Below are positions 1 through 9,461 of a stretch of 64,000 nucleotides of DNA, in pieces. Position 1 is the first letter of the stretch; each line of letters starts with the position of its first letter. Source of the stretch: Microcoleus sp. FACHB-672 (GTDB lineage: Bacteria; Cyanobacteriota; Cyanobacteriia; Cyanobacteriales; Oscillatoriaceae); assembly GCF_014695725.1 (NCBI RefSeq), contig NZ_JACJOU010000031.1:146109-210108 (forward strand), read 5' to 3'. A model generated the notes under the pieces. That model made no database searches. It worked only from the letters and a program-made list of their open reading frames with translations, and was not told the DNA's origin. A program made the translations under genes and the position numbers.

Positions 1-131
1 CCCTTAGTGTGGCCCAAGCAGAAATTCCTAGCAGCACATCTCGTGGCGTTGAAACCTTCTTTGACGGTGTCAAATTCGATCCCGAAAAACCCGAAGAATA
101 CTTAAGCAGCCTCAAAATCAAAAAAGTCTAG
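1..131 (+). CDS. nrtA: Nitrate ABC transporter solute-binding protein NrtA, C-terminal end only
   Basis: The window opens inside a gene read in the frame starting at base 3. The last 42 residues end in SSLKIKKV and a TAG stop. They contain a [20 protein letters not shown] stretch that resembles the tail of cyanobacterial NrtA, the lipoprotein that captures nitrate and nitrite in the periplasm. The identification rests mainly on position: the next three genes are nrtB, nrtC and nrtD in the standard order, 78 bases downstream. The N-terminus, lipobox and ligand-binding core lie outside the window. Confidence 0.8.
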   Translation, partial: LSVAQAEIPSSTSRGVETFFDGVKFDPEKPEEYLSSLKIKKV

Positions 132-209
132 TCAAAGCCGGAGAAAAGGGAACTTCCCTTTTCCTCAAATCTTAGCTCCCCATTCACCCAGCACAATCTA
201 AAAAACGAA

Positions 210-1058
210 ATGACCGCCAATATTAGCAGAAATGGACGCTTCCCCACTTCACAGAATCCCATTACTAAATATCTGGGAAAAAACTCTAAGAAAGTTCTTC
301 GACCACTGGTTGCCCTCATCGTTATTCTGGTAATTTGGCAAATCGTTTGCCCTCCCGGCTCAAAAGGATTGCCAGGGCCGATGCAAGTGATTGCGGAAAC
401 TTGGAACCCGTATATTATCAACCCTTTATTTGACAACGGCGGCACCGACAAAGGCTTAGCTTTGCAAATCTTCGCTTCATTGCAGCGAGTTGCGATTGGC
501 TTCTCCCTATCTGCCATCGTGGGAATTGCTTTAGGAATTTTAATCGGCGTTAATAAACTTCTCTACGAAGCCCTAGACCCGATTTTTCAAGTTCTGCGAA
601 CCATTCCGCCTTTAGCTTGGCTACCCATTTCTCTTGCCGCTTTTCAACAAAGCAATCCCTCCGCTATTTTCGTTATATTTATCACTGCAGTTTGGCCGAT
701 TATTATCAACACAACTGTCGGCGTTCAACAATTACCCCAAGACTATCGAAATGTTTCCAGAGTCTTGCAATTATCCGGCCCGGAATACTTCTTTAATATT
801 CTATTCCCCGCCACAGTTCCCTACATCTTCACCGGCTTAAGAATCGGCATCGGCTTATCATGGCTGGCAATTATTGCAGCAGAAATGCTAGTCGGCGGTG
901 TGGGTATCGGCTTCTTTATCTGGGACGCCTATAACAACACCTTACTCAGCCAAATTATCGTTGCCCTGGTTTACGTCGGAGTCGTCGGACTTCTCCTTGA
1001 TCGGCTCATTGTCTACATCGCCTCAATCGTCGTGCCGGCAGAACAAAAACAAGGTTAA
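210..1058 (+). CDS. nrtB: Nitrate/nitrite ABC transporter permease NrtB
   Basis: Inner-membrane permease of the NrtABCD importer. The 282-residue product has a short cytoplasmic N-terminus and several hydrophobic segments. A binding-protein-dependent transport loop lies near residues 185-215 (LFPATVPYIFTGLRIGIGLS), the region that contacts the ATPases. Length matches known NrtB (about 275-280 residues). The ATG at 210 is the first in-frame start after the nrtA stop. The 174-base gap to nrtC is filled largely by short C-rich repeats and shows no convincing terminator, so co-transcription is likely. Confidence 0.93.
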   Translation: MTANISRNGRFPTSQNPITKYLGKNSKKVLRPLVALIVILVIWQIVCPPGSKGLPGPMQVIAETWNPYIINPLFDNGGTDKGLALQIFASLQRVAIGFSLSAIVGIALGILIGVNKLLYEALDPIFQVLRTIPPLAWLPISLAAFQQSNPSAIFVIFITAVWPIIINTTVGVQQLPQDYRNVSRVLQLSGPEYFFNILFPATVPYIFTGLRIGIGLSWLAIIAAEMLVGGVGIGFFIWDAYNNTLLSQIIVALVYVGVVGLLLDRLIVYIASIVVPAEQKQG

Positions 1059-1124
1059 TTGAATTGGGGATTGGGAATGGGTCAAGGCTTCGCCAACCTA
1101 AAGGTATGGGCATTTATCCTTCTC

Positions 1125-1212
1125 TAGTCCCTCTCCCCTAGCCCATAATCCCTAGCCTCTCGCCCATAATCCCTAGCTTCTCGCCCCTAGCCCCTAATCC
1201 CTCTTCACCCTT
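1125..1212 (+). repeat. Short C-rich tandem repeats between nrtB and nrtC
   Basis: Bases 1141-1181 hold two nearly identical 20-base units of the form GCCCATAATCCCTAGC(C/T)TCT, spaced 21 bases apart. A degenerate third unit follows (CCCCTAGCCCCTAATCCCT). Such CCCTAAT/CCCTAGC strings resemble the short tandem repeats common in filamentous cyanobacterial spacers. They lie inside the operon and contain no open reading frame. Confidence 0.7.
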
Positions 1213-1232
1213 CCCAAATTTCCAAAAATATT

Positions 1233-3245
1233 ATGTCTGTATTTGTAGAAGTCGATCACATTGATAAAGCCTTTCCGCTGCCCGATGGAAACAGCTATGT
1301 TGCCCTAAAAAATATTGAACTGAAAATAAAAAAGGGAGAATTTGTTTCCTTAATTGGCCACTCCGGCTGCGGAAAATCTACCTTGCTCAATATCGTTGCC
1401 GGCTTAGATCGGGCAAGCAAAGGCGGCGTCATCTTAGAAGGCCGAGAAGTCAAAGGGCCAGGGCCTGACCGCATGGTTGTCTTTCAGAATTACTCGCTGC
1501 TGCCTTGGCTGAGTGTGCGTGAAAACATCGCCCTAGCAGTCAATCGGGTATTCAAGAACAGCCCCAAAGGAGAACGACGGGGCATTATCGAAAAGCATAT
1601 CGACCTCGTAGGACTGCGACACGCTGCCGATAAGCGACCCGGTGAACTATCGGGCGGGATGAAACAGCGCGTCGCCATCGCCCGCGCCTTGGCGATTCGT
1701 CCTAAGTTGCTGTTACTTGATGAACCCTTTGGTGCCTTGGACGCCTTGACGCGGGGGGGACTACAAGAACGGTTGATGGAAATTTGTGAGGAAAGCAAAG
1801 TCACCTGCATCATGGTCACACATGATGTGGATGAAGCGTTGCTGCTGTCTGACCGGATTGTGATGCTCACTAACGGCCCTGAATCTCACATTGGCCAGAT
1901 TTTAGACGTTCCCATTCCTCGCCCCCGCCACCGCATGGAGGTTGTGAACCATCCGAATTACTACGCCATGCGGAATGAAATTATCTACTTCCTAAACCAG
2001 CAGAAACGCGACAAGCGCCGCAAAGCCAAACAACCGGCATCTGTGGCCATTGCCCGTCATGGCTTAGAAAAGGTTAATTTAGACATCGGTTTTATTCCCC
2101 TCACAGATTGTGCCCCCTTGGTGGTGGCCAAAGAAAAAGGCTTCTTTAAAAAGCATGGTTTAGAAGAAGTTAATCTCAGCCGCGAACCGAGTTGGAAAGC
2201 CATTAGCGAAGGGGTGGCGACGGGACGCTTAGATGCCGCCCAGATGGCCGCTGCGATGCCCTTATCGATGACGTTGGGGTTGGGCTTGGCAAGGTCGGTG
2301 CCGATGGTTACTGCCCTTGTTCTCTCGCGCAACGGCAACGCAATTACCCTCAGCAAACAGTTATCTCAACAAGGTATTCGCACCCTCGCTGATCTCAAAG
2401 CGCTTGTTAACCAATCAGTTGACAAAGTTCATACATTAGGCGTGGTGAATCCCGCCTCAATGCACAACCTGATGTTGCGCTACTGGCTGGCTGCCGGCGG
2501 CATTGATCCCGACCGAGACGTGAATATCACCGTTATTCCATCGGCACAAATGGTTGCTAACCTGAAAGCCGGCAACATTGACGGTTACTGTGTCGGTGAA
2601 CCCTGGAACTCTCGCGCTGTCTATGAAGATTTGGGCTTTGTTATCGCCACGGATCTTGATATTTGGCCGGGACATCCAGAGAAAGTGTTGGGTATGCGCG
2701 AGGAGTGGGTCAATCAACACCCTCAAACTCATATCGCCCTCGTCAAAGCCTTGCTAGAAGCTTGCGAGTATTGCGAGGACCGGCGCAACCGGGAAGAAAT
2801 TTTAGGGTGGCTATGTCAGCCCCAATATGTTGGTTCCGCACCCGAATACACCCGCCCCGGCTTCATCGATCCCTACAACTTAGGTGCCGGCCAAAAACCC
2901 CAATCCTACCCCCGCTTCAACCAATTCCATGTTGAACAAACCAACTGCCCCGGACGAGTCGAAGGGTTGTGGATTCTAACCCAGCTTGCGCGTTGGGGCA
3001 TAACTCCGTTCCCCAAAAACTGGATCGAAATCTTAGAACGAGTGCGCCGGGTCGATCTATACGGTGAAGCCGCCCGTCAGTTGGGATGGCCCGATGCCGA
3101 ACCGGATCGGCACTGCTTCCAACTGTTTGACAGTATGGTTTTCAACCCCGACGATCCCATCGGCTATCTCAACAAGTTGACGATCCGCCGCGAAATTCGC
3201 ATCGAAGAAGTCATCATTGATACCCCAACAACCGAAGCCGCCTAA
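1233..3245 (+). CDS. nrtC: Nitrate ABC transporter ATPase with fused solute-binding domain, NrtC
   Basis: Energises nitrate/nitrite import and senses substrate. Residues 1-250 form an ABC ATPase: Walker A GHSGCGKST (residues 42-50), signature LSGGMKQRVAIARAL, Walker B LLLLDEPFGALD and the switch histidine in MVTHD. After a basic linker near residue 265, residues 275-650 form a second domain homologous to NrtA (IGFIPLTDCAPLVVAKEKGF). This fusion is the hallmark of cyanobacterial NrtC. In Synechococcus that domain is known to be needed for ammonium-promoted inhibition of uptake. The 670-residue length fits the family (about 660). Confidence 0.96.
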   Translation: MSVFVEVDHIDKAFPLPDGNSYVALKNIELKIKKGEFVSLIGHSGCGKSTLLNIVAGLDRASKGGVILEGREVKGPGPDRMVVFQNYSLLPWLSVRENIALAVNRVFKNSPKGERRGIIEKHIDLVGLRHAADKRPGELSGGMKQRVAIARALAIRPKLLLLDEPFGALDALTRGGLQERLMEICEESKVTCIMVTHDVDEALLLSDRIVMLTNGPESHIGQILDVPIPRPRHRMEVVNHPNYYAMRNEIIYFLNQQKRDKRRKAKQPASVAIARHGLEKVNLDIGFIPLTDCAPLVVAKEKGFFKKHGLEEVNLSREPSWKAISEGVATGRLDAAQMAAAMPLSMTLGLGLARSVPMVTALVLSRNGNAITLSKQLSQQGIRTLADLKALVNQSVDKVHTLGVVNPASMHNLMLRYWLAAGGIDPDRDVNITVIPSAQMVANLKAGNIDGYCVGEPWNSRAVYEDLGFVIATDLDIWPGHPEKVLGMREEWVNQHPQTHIALVKALLEACEYCEDRRNREEILGWLCQPQYVGSAPEYTRPGFIDPYNLGAGQKPQSYPRFNQFHVEQTNCPGRVEGLWILTQLARWGITPFPKNWIEILERVRRVDLYGEAARQLGWPDAEPDRHCFQLFDSMVFNPDDPIGYLNKLTIRREIRIEEVIIDTPTTEAA

Positions 3246-3331
3246 GTCAGTGCTGAGTGCTGATCGCTGAGTGCTGAGTTAAAACATCTGCCAATCTCCA
3301 ATCCCCAATCCCCCATTCCCAATTCCCTGAT
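3246..3331 (+). repeat. Low-complexity spacer repeats between nrtC and nrtD
   Basis: The spacer holds two simple repeat tracts: TGCTGAGTGCTGA-type units at about 3250-3282, then a CCAATCTCCAATCCCCAATCC-type run at about 3291-3330. Both are of the short tandem repeat kind found in cyanobacterial spacers. There is no terminator-like hairpin with a T-run, so nrtC and nrtD probably share a transcript. Confidence 0.6.
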
Positions 3332-3332
3332 T

Positions 3333-4733
3333 ATGCAATCCCTATCTAGCTCCTCTTTAACTCAAACCTCACAACTGTCACCTGAAAGCTCTAACCGTGA
3401 GCCATTTTTGGTTATTGAGAACGTCTCTAAAATTTACCCAACGCCTAAAGGGCCGTATTCAGTTGTGGAGAATGTCAACCTCACCGTTCATGAGGGTGAG
3501 TTTGTCTGCCTGATCGGTCACTCTGGCTGTGGTAAATCAACGCTGCTAAATATGGTTGCCGGCTTCCTCAAGCCAAGTGAGGGAGAGGTGAAACTGCGGG
3601 GATCGCTGATCACCAAACCCGGCCCGGATCGGATGATGGTGTTTCAAAATTACTCGCTGCTGCCTTGGAAGACTGCGTTTGAGAATGTCGCCTTAGGCGT
3701 GAAATCGGCGTATCCTGACAAAAGCAAAGCTGAAAGAGCGGCTATTGTTGAGGAACACTTGGCGCTGGTTGGATTGACAGAATCGGCGAACAAGCGGCCC
3801 AGTCAACTGTCGGGGGGGATGAAGCAGCGGGTGGCGATCGCACGGGCGCTGGCCATTCGGCCCCAAGTTTTGATTCTGGATGAACCCTTTGGGGCGCTAG
3901 ATGCGATCACCAAGGAAGAGTTGCAAGAAGAACTGCTGCAAATTTGGCGCGAGTTTGGGGTAACGATCTTGATGATCACCCACGATATTGATGAGGCGCT
4001 GTTTTTGGCAGACCGGCTCGTAATGATGACCAATGGCCCAGCGGCGAATATTGGCGAGGTGTTAGAAATTCCCTTTGCTCGTCCAAGAAACCGGGCCAGC
4101 ATCATGGAAGACCCGCGCTACTACGATTTGCGTAACCACGCTTTAGATTTCCTCTTCAACAAGTTTGCCCACACCGAGGAAGAACCGGCAGCACAATCGC
4201 AGCCAGTTACCTCGAAACCAGCTTCAAAAGCTCTAGCACTTAAAGCTTCAGCCGCCTTGGGACTGACAACGGTTGCGGCTGTGGCTGGGTTAAGTTTAAT
4301 GCGCTCGCTTTCCACCTCAAAAAGTGCTAATCAGATGCCGCCGGCGCAACCCGTTGCAACGTCTCCAACTCCAGTTGCTACTCCCACACAGTCGGTTGTG
4401 AGCGCAACACCAGAAGTGAAGAATCTAGCCATTACTGACGCGGCTGAACTGGCAAATTTGAAGCAAAAGCTGTACGACCAAATTGACCAAAATTGGCAAC
4501 AGATTCCAACCTTTCAAGAAAATTTAGTTTACTCGGTCAAGGTTAAAAAAGATGGGGAGATTGTCAGCTACGAATCTGTCAATCAAGCTGCCAAGGACTA
4601 TCTTCAAGAAACTCCTTTTCCAACTTTAGTTAAGTCTACAGAAAATAAAGCCGGTGGCACTCCCCAAGAACCGTTTGCTCAGTACAAAGTTGTGCTGAAC
4701 CCGGCGGGAATGCTAGAAGTGAATTCTCAATAA
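3333..4733 (+). CDS. nrtD: Nitrate ABC transporter ATPase NrtD with an unusual C-terminal membrane/TonB-like extension
   Basis: Second ATPase of the importer. Residues 1-275 are standard NrtD: Walker A GHSGCGKST (62-70), LSGGMKQRVAIARAL, Walker B ILDEPFGALD and MITHD. Known NrtD ends near residue 275, but this protein continues to 466. The extension has a single hydrophobic segment at about 300-322 (ALGLTTVAAVAGLSLM), then a Pro/Thr/Val-rich linker (PVATSPTPVATPTQ). A roughly 90-residue domain follows whose pattern (LYDQIDQNWQ, YSVKVKKDGEI, ETPFPTL) recalls TonB/TolA C-terminal domains. No frameshift is visible. The ATPase assignment is secure; the nature of the tail is inference. Confidence 0.93.
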   Translation: MQSLSSSSLTQTSQLSPESSNREPFLVIENVSKIYPTPKGPYSVVENVNLTVHEGEFVCLIGHSGCGKSTLLNMVAGFLKPSEGEVKLRGSLITKPGPDRMMVFQNYSLLPWKTAFENVALGVKSAYPDKSKAERAAIVEEHLALVGLTESANKRPSQLSGGMKQRVAIARALAIRPQVLILDEPFGALDAITKEELQEELLQIWREFGVTILMITHDIDEALFLADRLVMMTNGPAANIGEVLEIPFARPRNRASIMEDPRYYDLRNHALDFLFNKFAHTEEEPAAQSQPVTSKPASKALALKASAALGLTTVAAVAGLSLMRSLSTSKSANQMPPAQPVATSPTPVATPTQSVVSATPEVKNLAITDAAELANLKQKLYDQIDQNWQQIPTFQENLVYSVKVKKDGEIVSYESVNQAAKDYLQETPFPTLVKSTENKAGGTPQEPFAQYKVVLNPAGMLEVNSQ

Positions 4734-4948
4734 ACACTAAACTGATAGTTTTCGTAAGGAATTAAATTAGTCGGCTGAACAAGACTTTTAAAGAGGCGCT
4801 GATGAATTAACATCAAAATGTAAATTACTTGAATCGCAAAACCAATTAATTATGATTTTATAAATTAATAAATAAAGTCATAATTAATTGGATAAAAATT
4901 TCAAAAAGCCAAAACAATGAACATCGTTAAAGATAAGAAGGGAGTGTA

Positions 4949-6472
4949 ATGTTAAAAGGATTATGGTCTTTTCAGGGACGCTATCGCATCTTGCACCTGA
5001 CGTGGTTTGCATTCTTCCTCACATTTGTTTGTTGGTTTAACTTCGCTCCTTTTGCCACCGTTATTGGCAAAGAACTAAGTTTAAGCCCAGAGCAAATCAA
5101 GACAATCGCAATTTGCAATCTCGCCCTAACAATACCGGCACGGATCATCATTGGGATGCTCCTAGATCGCTTTGGGCCAAAGGTCACATTCTCCACCCTA
5201 CTAATTTTTGCGCTTGTTCCCTGTTTAGCCACTGCACTGTCTCAAGATTTTAACCAGTTGGTGTTAAGCCGGCTACTAATGGGCATTGTGGGCGCGGGAT
5301 TTGTGGTGGGCATCCGCATGGTGTCTGAATGGTTCCCCCCCAAAGAAATTGGCATTGCTGAGGGCATCTATGGCGGCTGGGGCAACTTTGGCGCATTTGG
5401 GGCCGAGTTTGCCCTCCCTTCAGTTGCATTAGCGGCGGGCTTTCTCGGCGCGGGATCGTCAAACTGGCGCTTGGCAATTGCCCTCACCGGCATCATTTCC
5501 GCCATCTACGGCGTAATTTATTACAAAACTGTCCAAGACACACCAGCCGGTGTAACTTACAGAAAACCCAAGCGTAACGGTGGGTTGGAAGTAACCAGCG
5601 CCAAAAGTTTCTACGCCATGATCGCCATGAACTTTGGGTTAATTTTCGCCCTCGGTTTACTGGCATGGCGTTTGGCGCAACCAGCTATCGCCTTCCTCAG
5701 CACAAGCCAAATGTACGTGATCTGGTTTTTGCTGGCGGGTTTGTATGCGTTCCAAACCTACAAATCCTGGCAGGTAAACCGCGAAACGGTTGCCGGCCAA
5801 AAAATCTATCCTCCAGCCGAACGCTATGAATTTCGTCAAGTTGCCCTGTTAGAGTTTTGCTATATCACAAGCTTTGGTTCTGAACTCGCTGCGGTTTCCA
5901 TGCTGCCGGCTTTCTTCGAGAACACATTTGCCCTAGAACACGTTGTCGCCGGCATGATTGCAGCCAGCTACCCATTTCTAAACCTAGTGTCTCGTCCCAG
6001 TGGCGGCTTGATCTCCGATAAATTTGGCAGCCGCAAATGGACGATGACCGCCGTCACCGCCGGCATTGGGTTAAGCTATCTGCTGGCACGCGGTATCAAC
6101 CAAAGCTGGCCGATCCCCCTGGCGATTGCGGTAACAATGTTATCTGCCTACTTCGCCCAAGCCGGCTGCGGTGCCACCTACGGCATTGTGCCCTTGATTA
6201 AAAAAGAAGCCACCGGCCAAATTTCTGGAAATGTTGGCGCATACGGAAACTTCGGTGGTGTGGTTTATCTGACGATTTTCAGCTTGACAGACGCCCCGAC
6301 TCTGTTCACGACAATGGGTGTGTCTGCCCTGATCTGCGCCAGCCTGTGCGGCTTCTTCTTGAAAGAACCGAAAGGCTCGTTTGCAGCACACTATGAGGAA
6401 GGACAAGCCTCCCAACAGTCGGTAGAGGCAGCCGATTCAATGCCCTTTGTCATAGACAACCGCAACGAATAG
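4949..6472 (+). CDS. nrtP: MFS nitrate/nitrite transporter (NarK/NrtP type)
   Basis: A second nitrate uptake protein, of the major facilitator superfamily nitrate-nitrite porter branch. The 507-residue product has about 12 membrane segments. It shows the family features WFNFAPF in helix 1, the loop GMLLDRFGPK, the glycine-rich helix-5 region (GIYGGWGNFGAFGAEF) and a second-half equivalent (GNVGAYGNFGGVVYL). The ATG at 4949 follows a strong GAAGGGAG ribosome site. It lies between the ABC importer genes and narB on the same strand. Cyanobacteria usually carry either NrtABCD or NrtP, so having both together is noteworthy. Confidence 0.9.
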   Translation: MLKGLWSFQGRYRILHLTWFAFFLTFVCWFNFAPFATVIGKELSLSPEQIKTIAICNLALTIPARIIIGMLLDRFGPKVTFSTLLIFALVPCLATALSQDFNQLVLSRLLMGIVGAGFVVGIRMVSEWFPPKEIGIAEGIYGGWGNFGAFGAEFALPSVALAAGFLGAGSSNWRLAIALTGIISAIYGVIYYKTVQDTPAGVTYRKPKRNGGLEVTSAKSFYAMIAMNFGLIFALGLLAWRLAQPAIAFLSTSQMYVIWFLLAGLYAFQTYKSWQVNRETVAGQKIYPPAERYEFRQVALLEFCYITSFGSELAAVSMLPAFFENTFALEHVVAGMIAASYPFLNLVSRPSGGLISDKFGSRKWTMTAVTAGIGLSYLLARGINQSWPIPLAIAVTMLSAYFAQAGCGATYGIVPLIKKEATGQISGNVGAYGNFGGVVYLTIFSLTDAPTLFTTMGVSALICASLCGFFLKEPKGSFAAHYEEGQASQQSVEAADSMPFVIDNRNE

Positions 6473-6486
6473 TTAAAGGAAAAGCA

Positions 6487-6544
6487 ATCGCATTTGCTGA
6501 ACAATAAATCGAAAGATACACAGATTCATGTCGGCAAATGCGAT
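6487..6544. other. Inverted repeat downstream of nrtP
   Basis: ATCGCATTTGC (6487-6497) is matched exactly by its reverse complement GCAAATGCGAT (6534-6544) across a 36-base loop, 14 bases after the nrtP stop and upstream of narB. It could be an mRNA 3'-end structure or an operator. There is no T-run, so a classic terminator is unlikely. Confidence 0.4.
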
Positions 6545-6720
6545 CCCTGATACAGAAGTGAGACAGGTCAAGCGTGAAAGATAAACTATAAATTGCAAAC
6601 AAGTGCCAGGTGTCAAGAGAAACCTCTTCCTGAAACCTGAACGCTATTTTTCTTTACCCCAAACCTTTTGTTTCACTTCGCACCAAGCATCGATTGTTTA
6701 TTAACTCAGTCGAAAGAATT

Positions 6721-8964
6721 ATGACTGAATCAACTAAAACCCTCTGTCCTTATTGTGGTGTTGGCTGTGGCTTAGAAGTTTCGCCACCAGCAGTGGCCGG
6801 TAAGCCGACGCATCGAGACAGTAAAGGCAATCCCACATGGAAAGTCCAGGGGGATCGATCTCACCCCTCCAGTCAGGGAATGGTCTGTGTTAAGGGTGCG
6901 ACAATTGCCGAATCTTTAGGAAAAGACCGGCTGAAGTATCCCATGATGCGCGACTCCCTTGATAAACCCTTTGAGCGCGTCAGTTGGGATGAAGCCCTCA
7001 ACGCTATCGTCAACCGCATCGAAACCGTTCGCCTCAATCAAGGTTCAGATGCCATCTGTATGTACGGTTCCGGCCAGTTTCAAACCGAGGACTACTACAT
7101 TGCCCAAAAACTGATGAAAGGGTGTTTGGGCACGAATAATTTTGATGCCAACTCCCGCCTGTGTATGTCCAGTGCGGTTTCAGGCTATATCCAAAGCTTT
7201 GGCTCCGATGGCCCACCCTGCTGCTACGAAGATTTGGAACTGACAGACTGCGCCTTTCTAATTGGCACCAACACCGCAGAGTGCCACCCCATTCTCTTCA
7301 ACCGGCTGCGGAAACACCACAAAAAGAACCCCAACGTCAAACTGATTGTGGTTGATCCCCGCCGCACCACCACCGCAGAAGCCGCAGATTTACACCTCGC
7401 TATTCAACCGGGAACGGATATCGATTTAATGAATGGCATGGCCCATTTATTAATGCGCTGGGGTTATCTCGATAGCGCCTTTATTGACGAATGCACGGCA
7501 AACTTCCCCGACTATGCAGAGGTGATCGCCCAATATTCCCCGGAATTGGTCGCCAGACGCTGTGGCATCCGCATTGATGAGCTGGAAACCGCAGCAAAAT
7601 ACTGGGGCGAATCCCAGCGCGTTTTGTCTTTATGGTCGATGGGGATAAACCAGTCCTCGGAAGGAACCGCTAAGGTGCGAACCATCATCAATTTGCACCT
7701 GATGACCGCTCAAATTGGCAAACCGGGAGCTGGGCCATTTTCCCTCACCGGCCAGCCAAATGCAATGGGCGGACGGGAAGCCGGCGGACTTTGCCACATC
7801 TTACCGGGTTATCGTTTAGTAAAAAATCCCCAGCATCGAGCTGAGCTTGAACAATTGTGGGGATTGCCTGCCGGCCAAATTGCGTCGGAACGAGGTCTGA
7901 CTGCTTGGGAAATGATCACCGGCTTGGAAACGGGTGAGGTCGGCTTCTTGTGGGTTGCCGCGACTAACCCAGCCGTGAGTATGCCCGATTTGGATCGTAC
8001 CAAGGCGGCGCTGCTTCGCTCTCCCTTCACGGTTTATCAGGATGCTTACTATCCCACGGAAACAGCAGAATATGCTCACGTCTTGCTGCCGGCAGCCCAG
8101 TGGAGCGAGAAAACCGGCACCATGACCAACTCTGAGCGAGTTGTCACCCTGTGTCCCGCATTTCGTGAACCGCCCGGTTCGGCTCGACCTGACTGGGAAA
8201 TTTTTGCAGAAGTCGGTCGCCGGTTGGGCTTCACGGAACACTTTAGTTTTGCAAATTCCGCTGAAGTTCATGCTGAGTTCGTTAAGGTAACAAAAAGCCG
8301 CCCTTGCGATATGTCAGGACTGAATTACAGCCGGCTACAGGCAGAAGGCCCAATTCAGTGGCCATGCCCGGAAGCAGAGGGGCAGAATCATGGTTTACCC
8401 GCTTTGCACCGTTCCCAGAAAACTTCAGCGAAACGTCTTTATACGGATTGCCGGTTTAATACGCCTGATGGACGGGCGCGATTTGGGGCTTTTCATTCTA
8501 AAGGACTGGCTGAACCCCCCGATCCCGACTATCCATTTGTGCTGACAACAGGCCGGCTTTATGGGCACTGGCACACCCTGACGCGTACCGGGCGGATTGA
8601 AAAGACGGCAGGAATGCACCCCAACCCGTTTATCGAAATTCATCCGCGTGATGCCCAAAAACTCGGCATTCAAGAGAACGTTTGTGTGGAAGTGCGATCC
8701 CGCCGTGGCTTTGCTCGCTTCCCGGCAAAAATTACCAAAGCCATTGCCCCTGGCACCCTATTTGTGCCGATGCACTGGGGTTTTTTATGGGCAGATAATG
8801 CAGAGGCAAACGTCCTGACTCATCCCGAATCTTGTCCCGACTCTCTGCAACCGGAATTAAAAGCCTGTGCGGTGCGAGTGGTGCCGGTTTCTGCTGAGCC
8901 TGTTTACTCTGAGCCGGCACACCAATCTGTTTTACCCAGTCGCTCTGCATCTCTTTCTGTGTGA
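6721..8964 (+). CDS. narB: Ferredoxin-dependent assimilatory nitrate reductase NarB (copy 1)
   Basis: Reduces nitrate to nitrite with electrons from ferredoxin, using bis-MGD molybdenum cofactor and one [4Fe-4S] cluster in the cytoplasm. The N-terminus carries CPYCGVGC (Cys 9, 12, 16) and a fourth cysteine in GMVCVKG near residue 59. Molybdopterin oxidoreductase motifs follow ([38 protein letters not shown]), then a C-terminal MGD-binding domain ([16 protein letters not shown]). The ATG at 6721 is chosen over an upstream TTG at 6694 because it aligns with the second narB copy. The 747-residue length is close to Synechococcus NarB. Confidence 0.95.
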   Translation: MTESTKTLCPYCGVGCGLEVSPPAVAGKPTHRDSKGNPTWKVQGDRSHPSSQGMVCVKGATIAESLGKDRLKYPMMRDSLDKPFERVSWDEALNAIVNRIETVRLNQGSDAICMYGSGQFQTEDYYIAQKLMKGCLGTNNFDANSRLCMSSAVSGYIQSFGSDGPPCCYEDLELTDCAFLIGTNTAECHPILFNRLRKHHKKNPNVKLIVVDPRRTTTAEAADLHLAIQPGTDIDLMNGMAHLLMRWGYLDSAFIDECTANFPDYAEVIAQYSPELVARRCGIRIDELETAAKYWGESQRVLSLWSMGINQSSEGTAKVRTIINLHLMTAQIGKPGAGPFSLTGQPNAMGGREAGGLCHILPGYRLVKNPQHRAELEQLWGLPAGQIASERGLTAWEMITGLETGEVGFLWVAATNPAVSMPDLDRTKAALLRSPFTVYQDAYYPTETAEYAHVLLPAAQWSEKTGTMTNSERVVTLCPAFREPPGSARPDWEIFAEVGRRLGFTEHFSFANSAEVHAEFVKVTKSRPCDMSGLNYSRLQAEGPIQWPCPEAEGQNHGLPALHRSQKTSAKRLYTDCRFNTPDGRARFGAFHSKGLAEPPDPDYPFVLTTGRLYGHWHTLTRTGRIEKTAGMHPNPFIEIHPRDAQKLGIQENVCVEVRSRRGFARFPAKITKAIAPGTLFVPMHWGFLWADNAEANVLTHPESCPDSLQPELKACAVRVVPVSAEPVYSEPAHQSVLPSRSASLSV

Positions 8965-8966
8965 AA

Positions 8967-9370
8967 GTAGGTTGGGTAGAGCGATAGGGAATTCTCTGTT
9001 CCACTTCGCCCAATATAAACAAAAATTCCAGACGTTGGGCGAAGTAATCGGTTGGGTAGAGTGATAGGGGCACCCAACATTTACAAGTATTATTTTTTTA
9101 TATAAAAAATCAACTGAATACTTCTTCAGATAGATTTGCCGGTTTAAACACCTCGTTTGTAACAGACAATACGAAGTTCATTTATCTACCTGAGTAATCT
9201 AACAAAAAAGCATAGGCGTAGGTTGGGTAGAGCGATAGCAACACCCAACACCTACACGCATTTAAGATGTTGGGTTAAAAACTCAAGCTCCAAGCCAGTT
9301 CAGTTGGGTAGAGCAATAGCAACATCCAACATTTACAAGAATTTAAGACGTTGGGTTGATGAACCCAACC
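8967..9370. repeat. Palindromic intergenic repeat family (GTTGGGTAGAGCGATAG), four copies
   Basis: Four related units start with (A/C)GGTTGGGTAGAG(C/T)GATAG or close variants, at about 8967, 9050, 9218 and 9301. Units at 9050, 9218 and 9301 continue into CACCCAACA or CATCCAACA, giving hairpins that pair TGTTGGGT with ACCCAACA. The 9218 and 9301 copies also end with GATGTTGGGTT or GACGTTGGGTT. This resembles the mobile palindromic repeats scattered in cyanobacterial spacers. Two copies lie upstream and two downstream of the predicted nirA promoter. Confidence 0.75.
9159..9200 (+). promoter_or_regulatory. NtcA-activated promoter for nirA
   Basis: GTAACAGACAATAC at 9159-9172 matches the NtcA consensus GTA-N8-TAC exactly. 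A -10 box TAATCT (TA-N3-T) lies at 9195-9200, 22 bases further on. That is the spacing typical of NtcA-activated cyanobacterial promoters, where the NtcA site replaces the -35 box. Transcription would start near 9207, leaving a leader of about 255 bases before the nirA ATG. NtcA is the global nitrogen regulator responding to 2-oxoglutarate. Confidence 0.75.
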
Positions 9371-9461
9371 GACATCATGTAGCAATCATTTTTCCAATTG
9401 GTATCAGGCACAGTCAATACCAAGGTGATTGCCCATGCAACTAAGCAAGGAGGGTAAATCC

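Noticed and set aside
4734..4948. NtcA-type promoter before the MFS permease
   Set aside because: Near matches such as GTAAATTAC have the wrong spacing; no exact GTA-N8-TAC.
8967..9370. CRISPR-like array
   Set aside because: The units are unequal, unevenly spaced and palindromic, with promoter sequence between them; they are dispersed intergenic repeats, not CRISPR.
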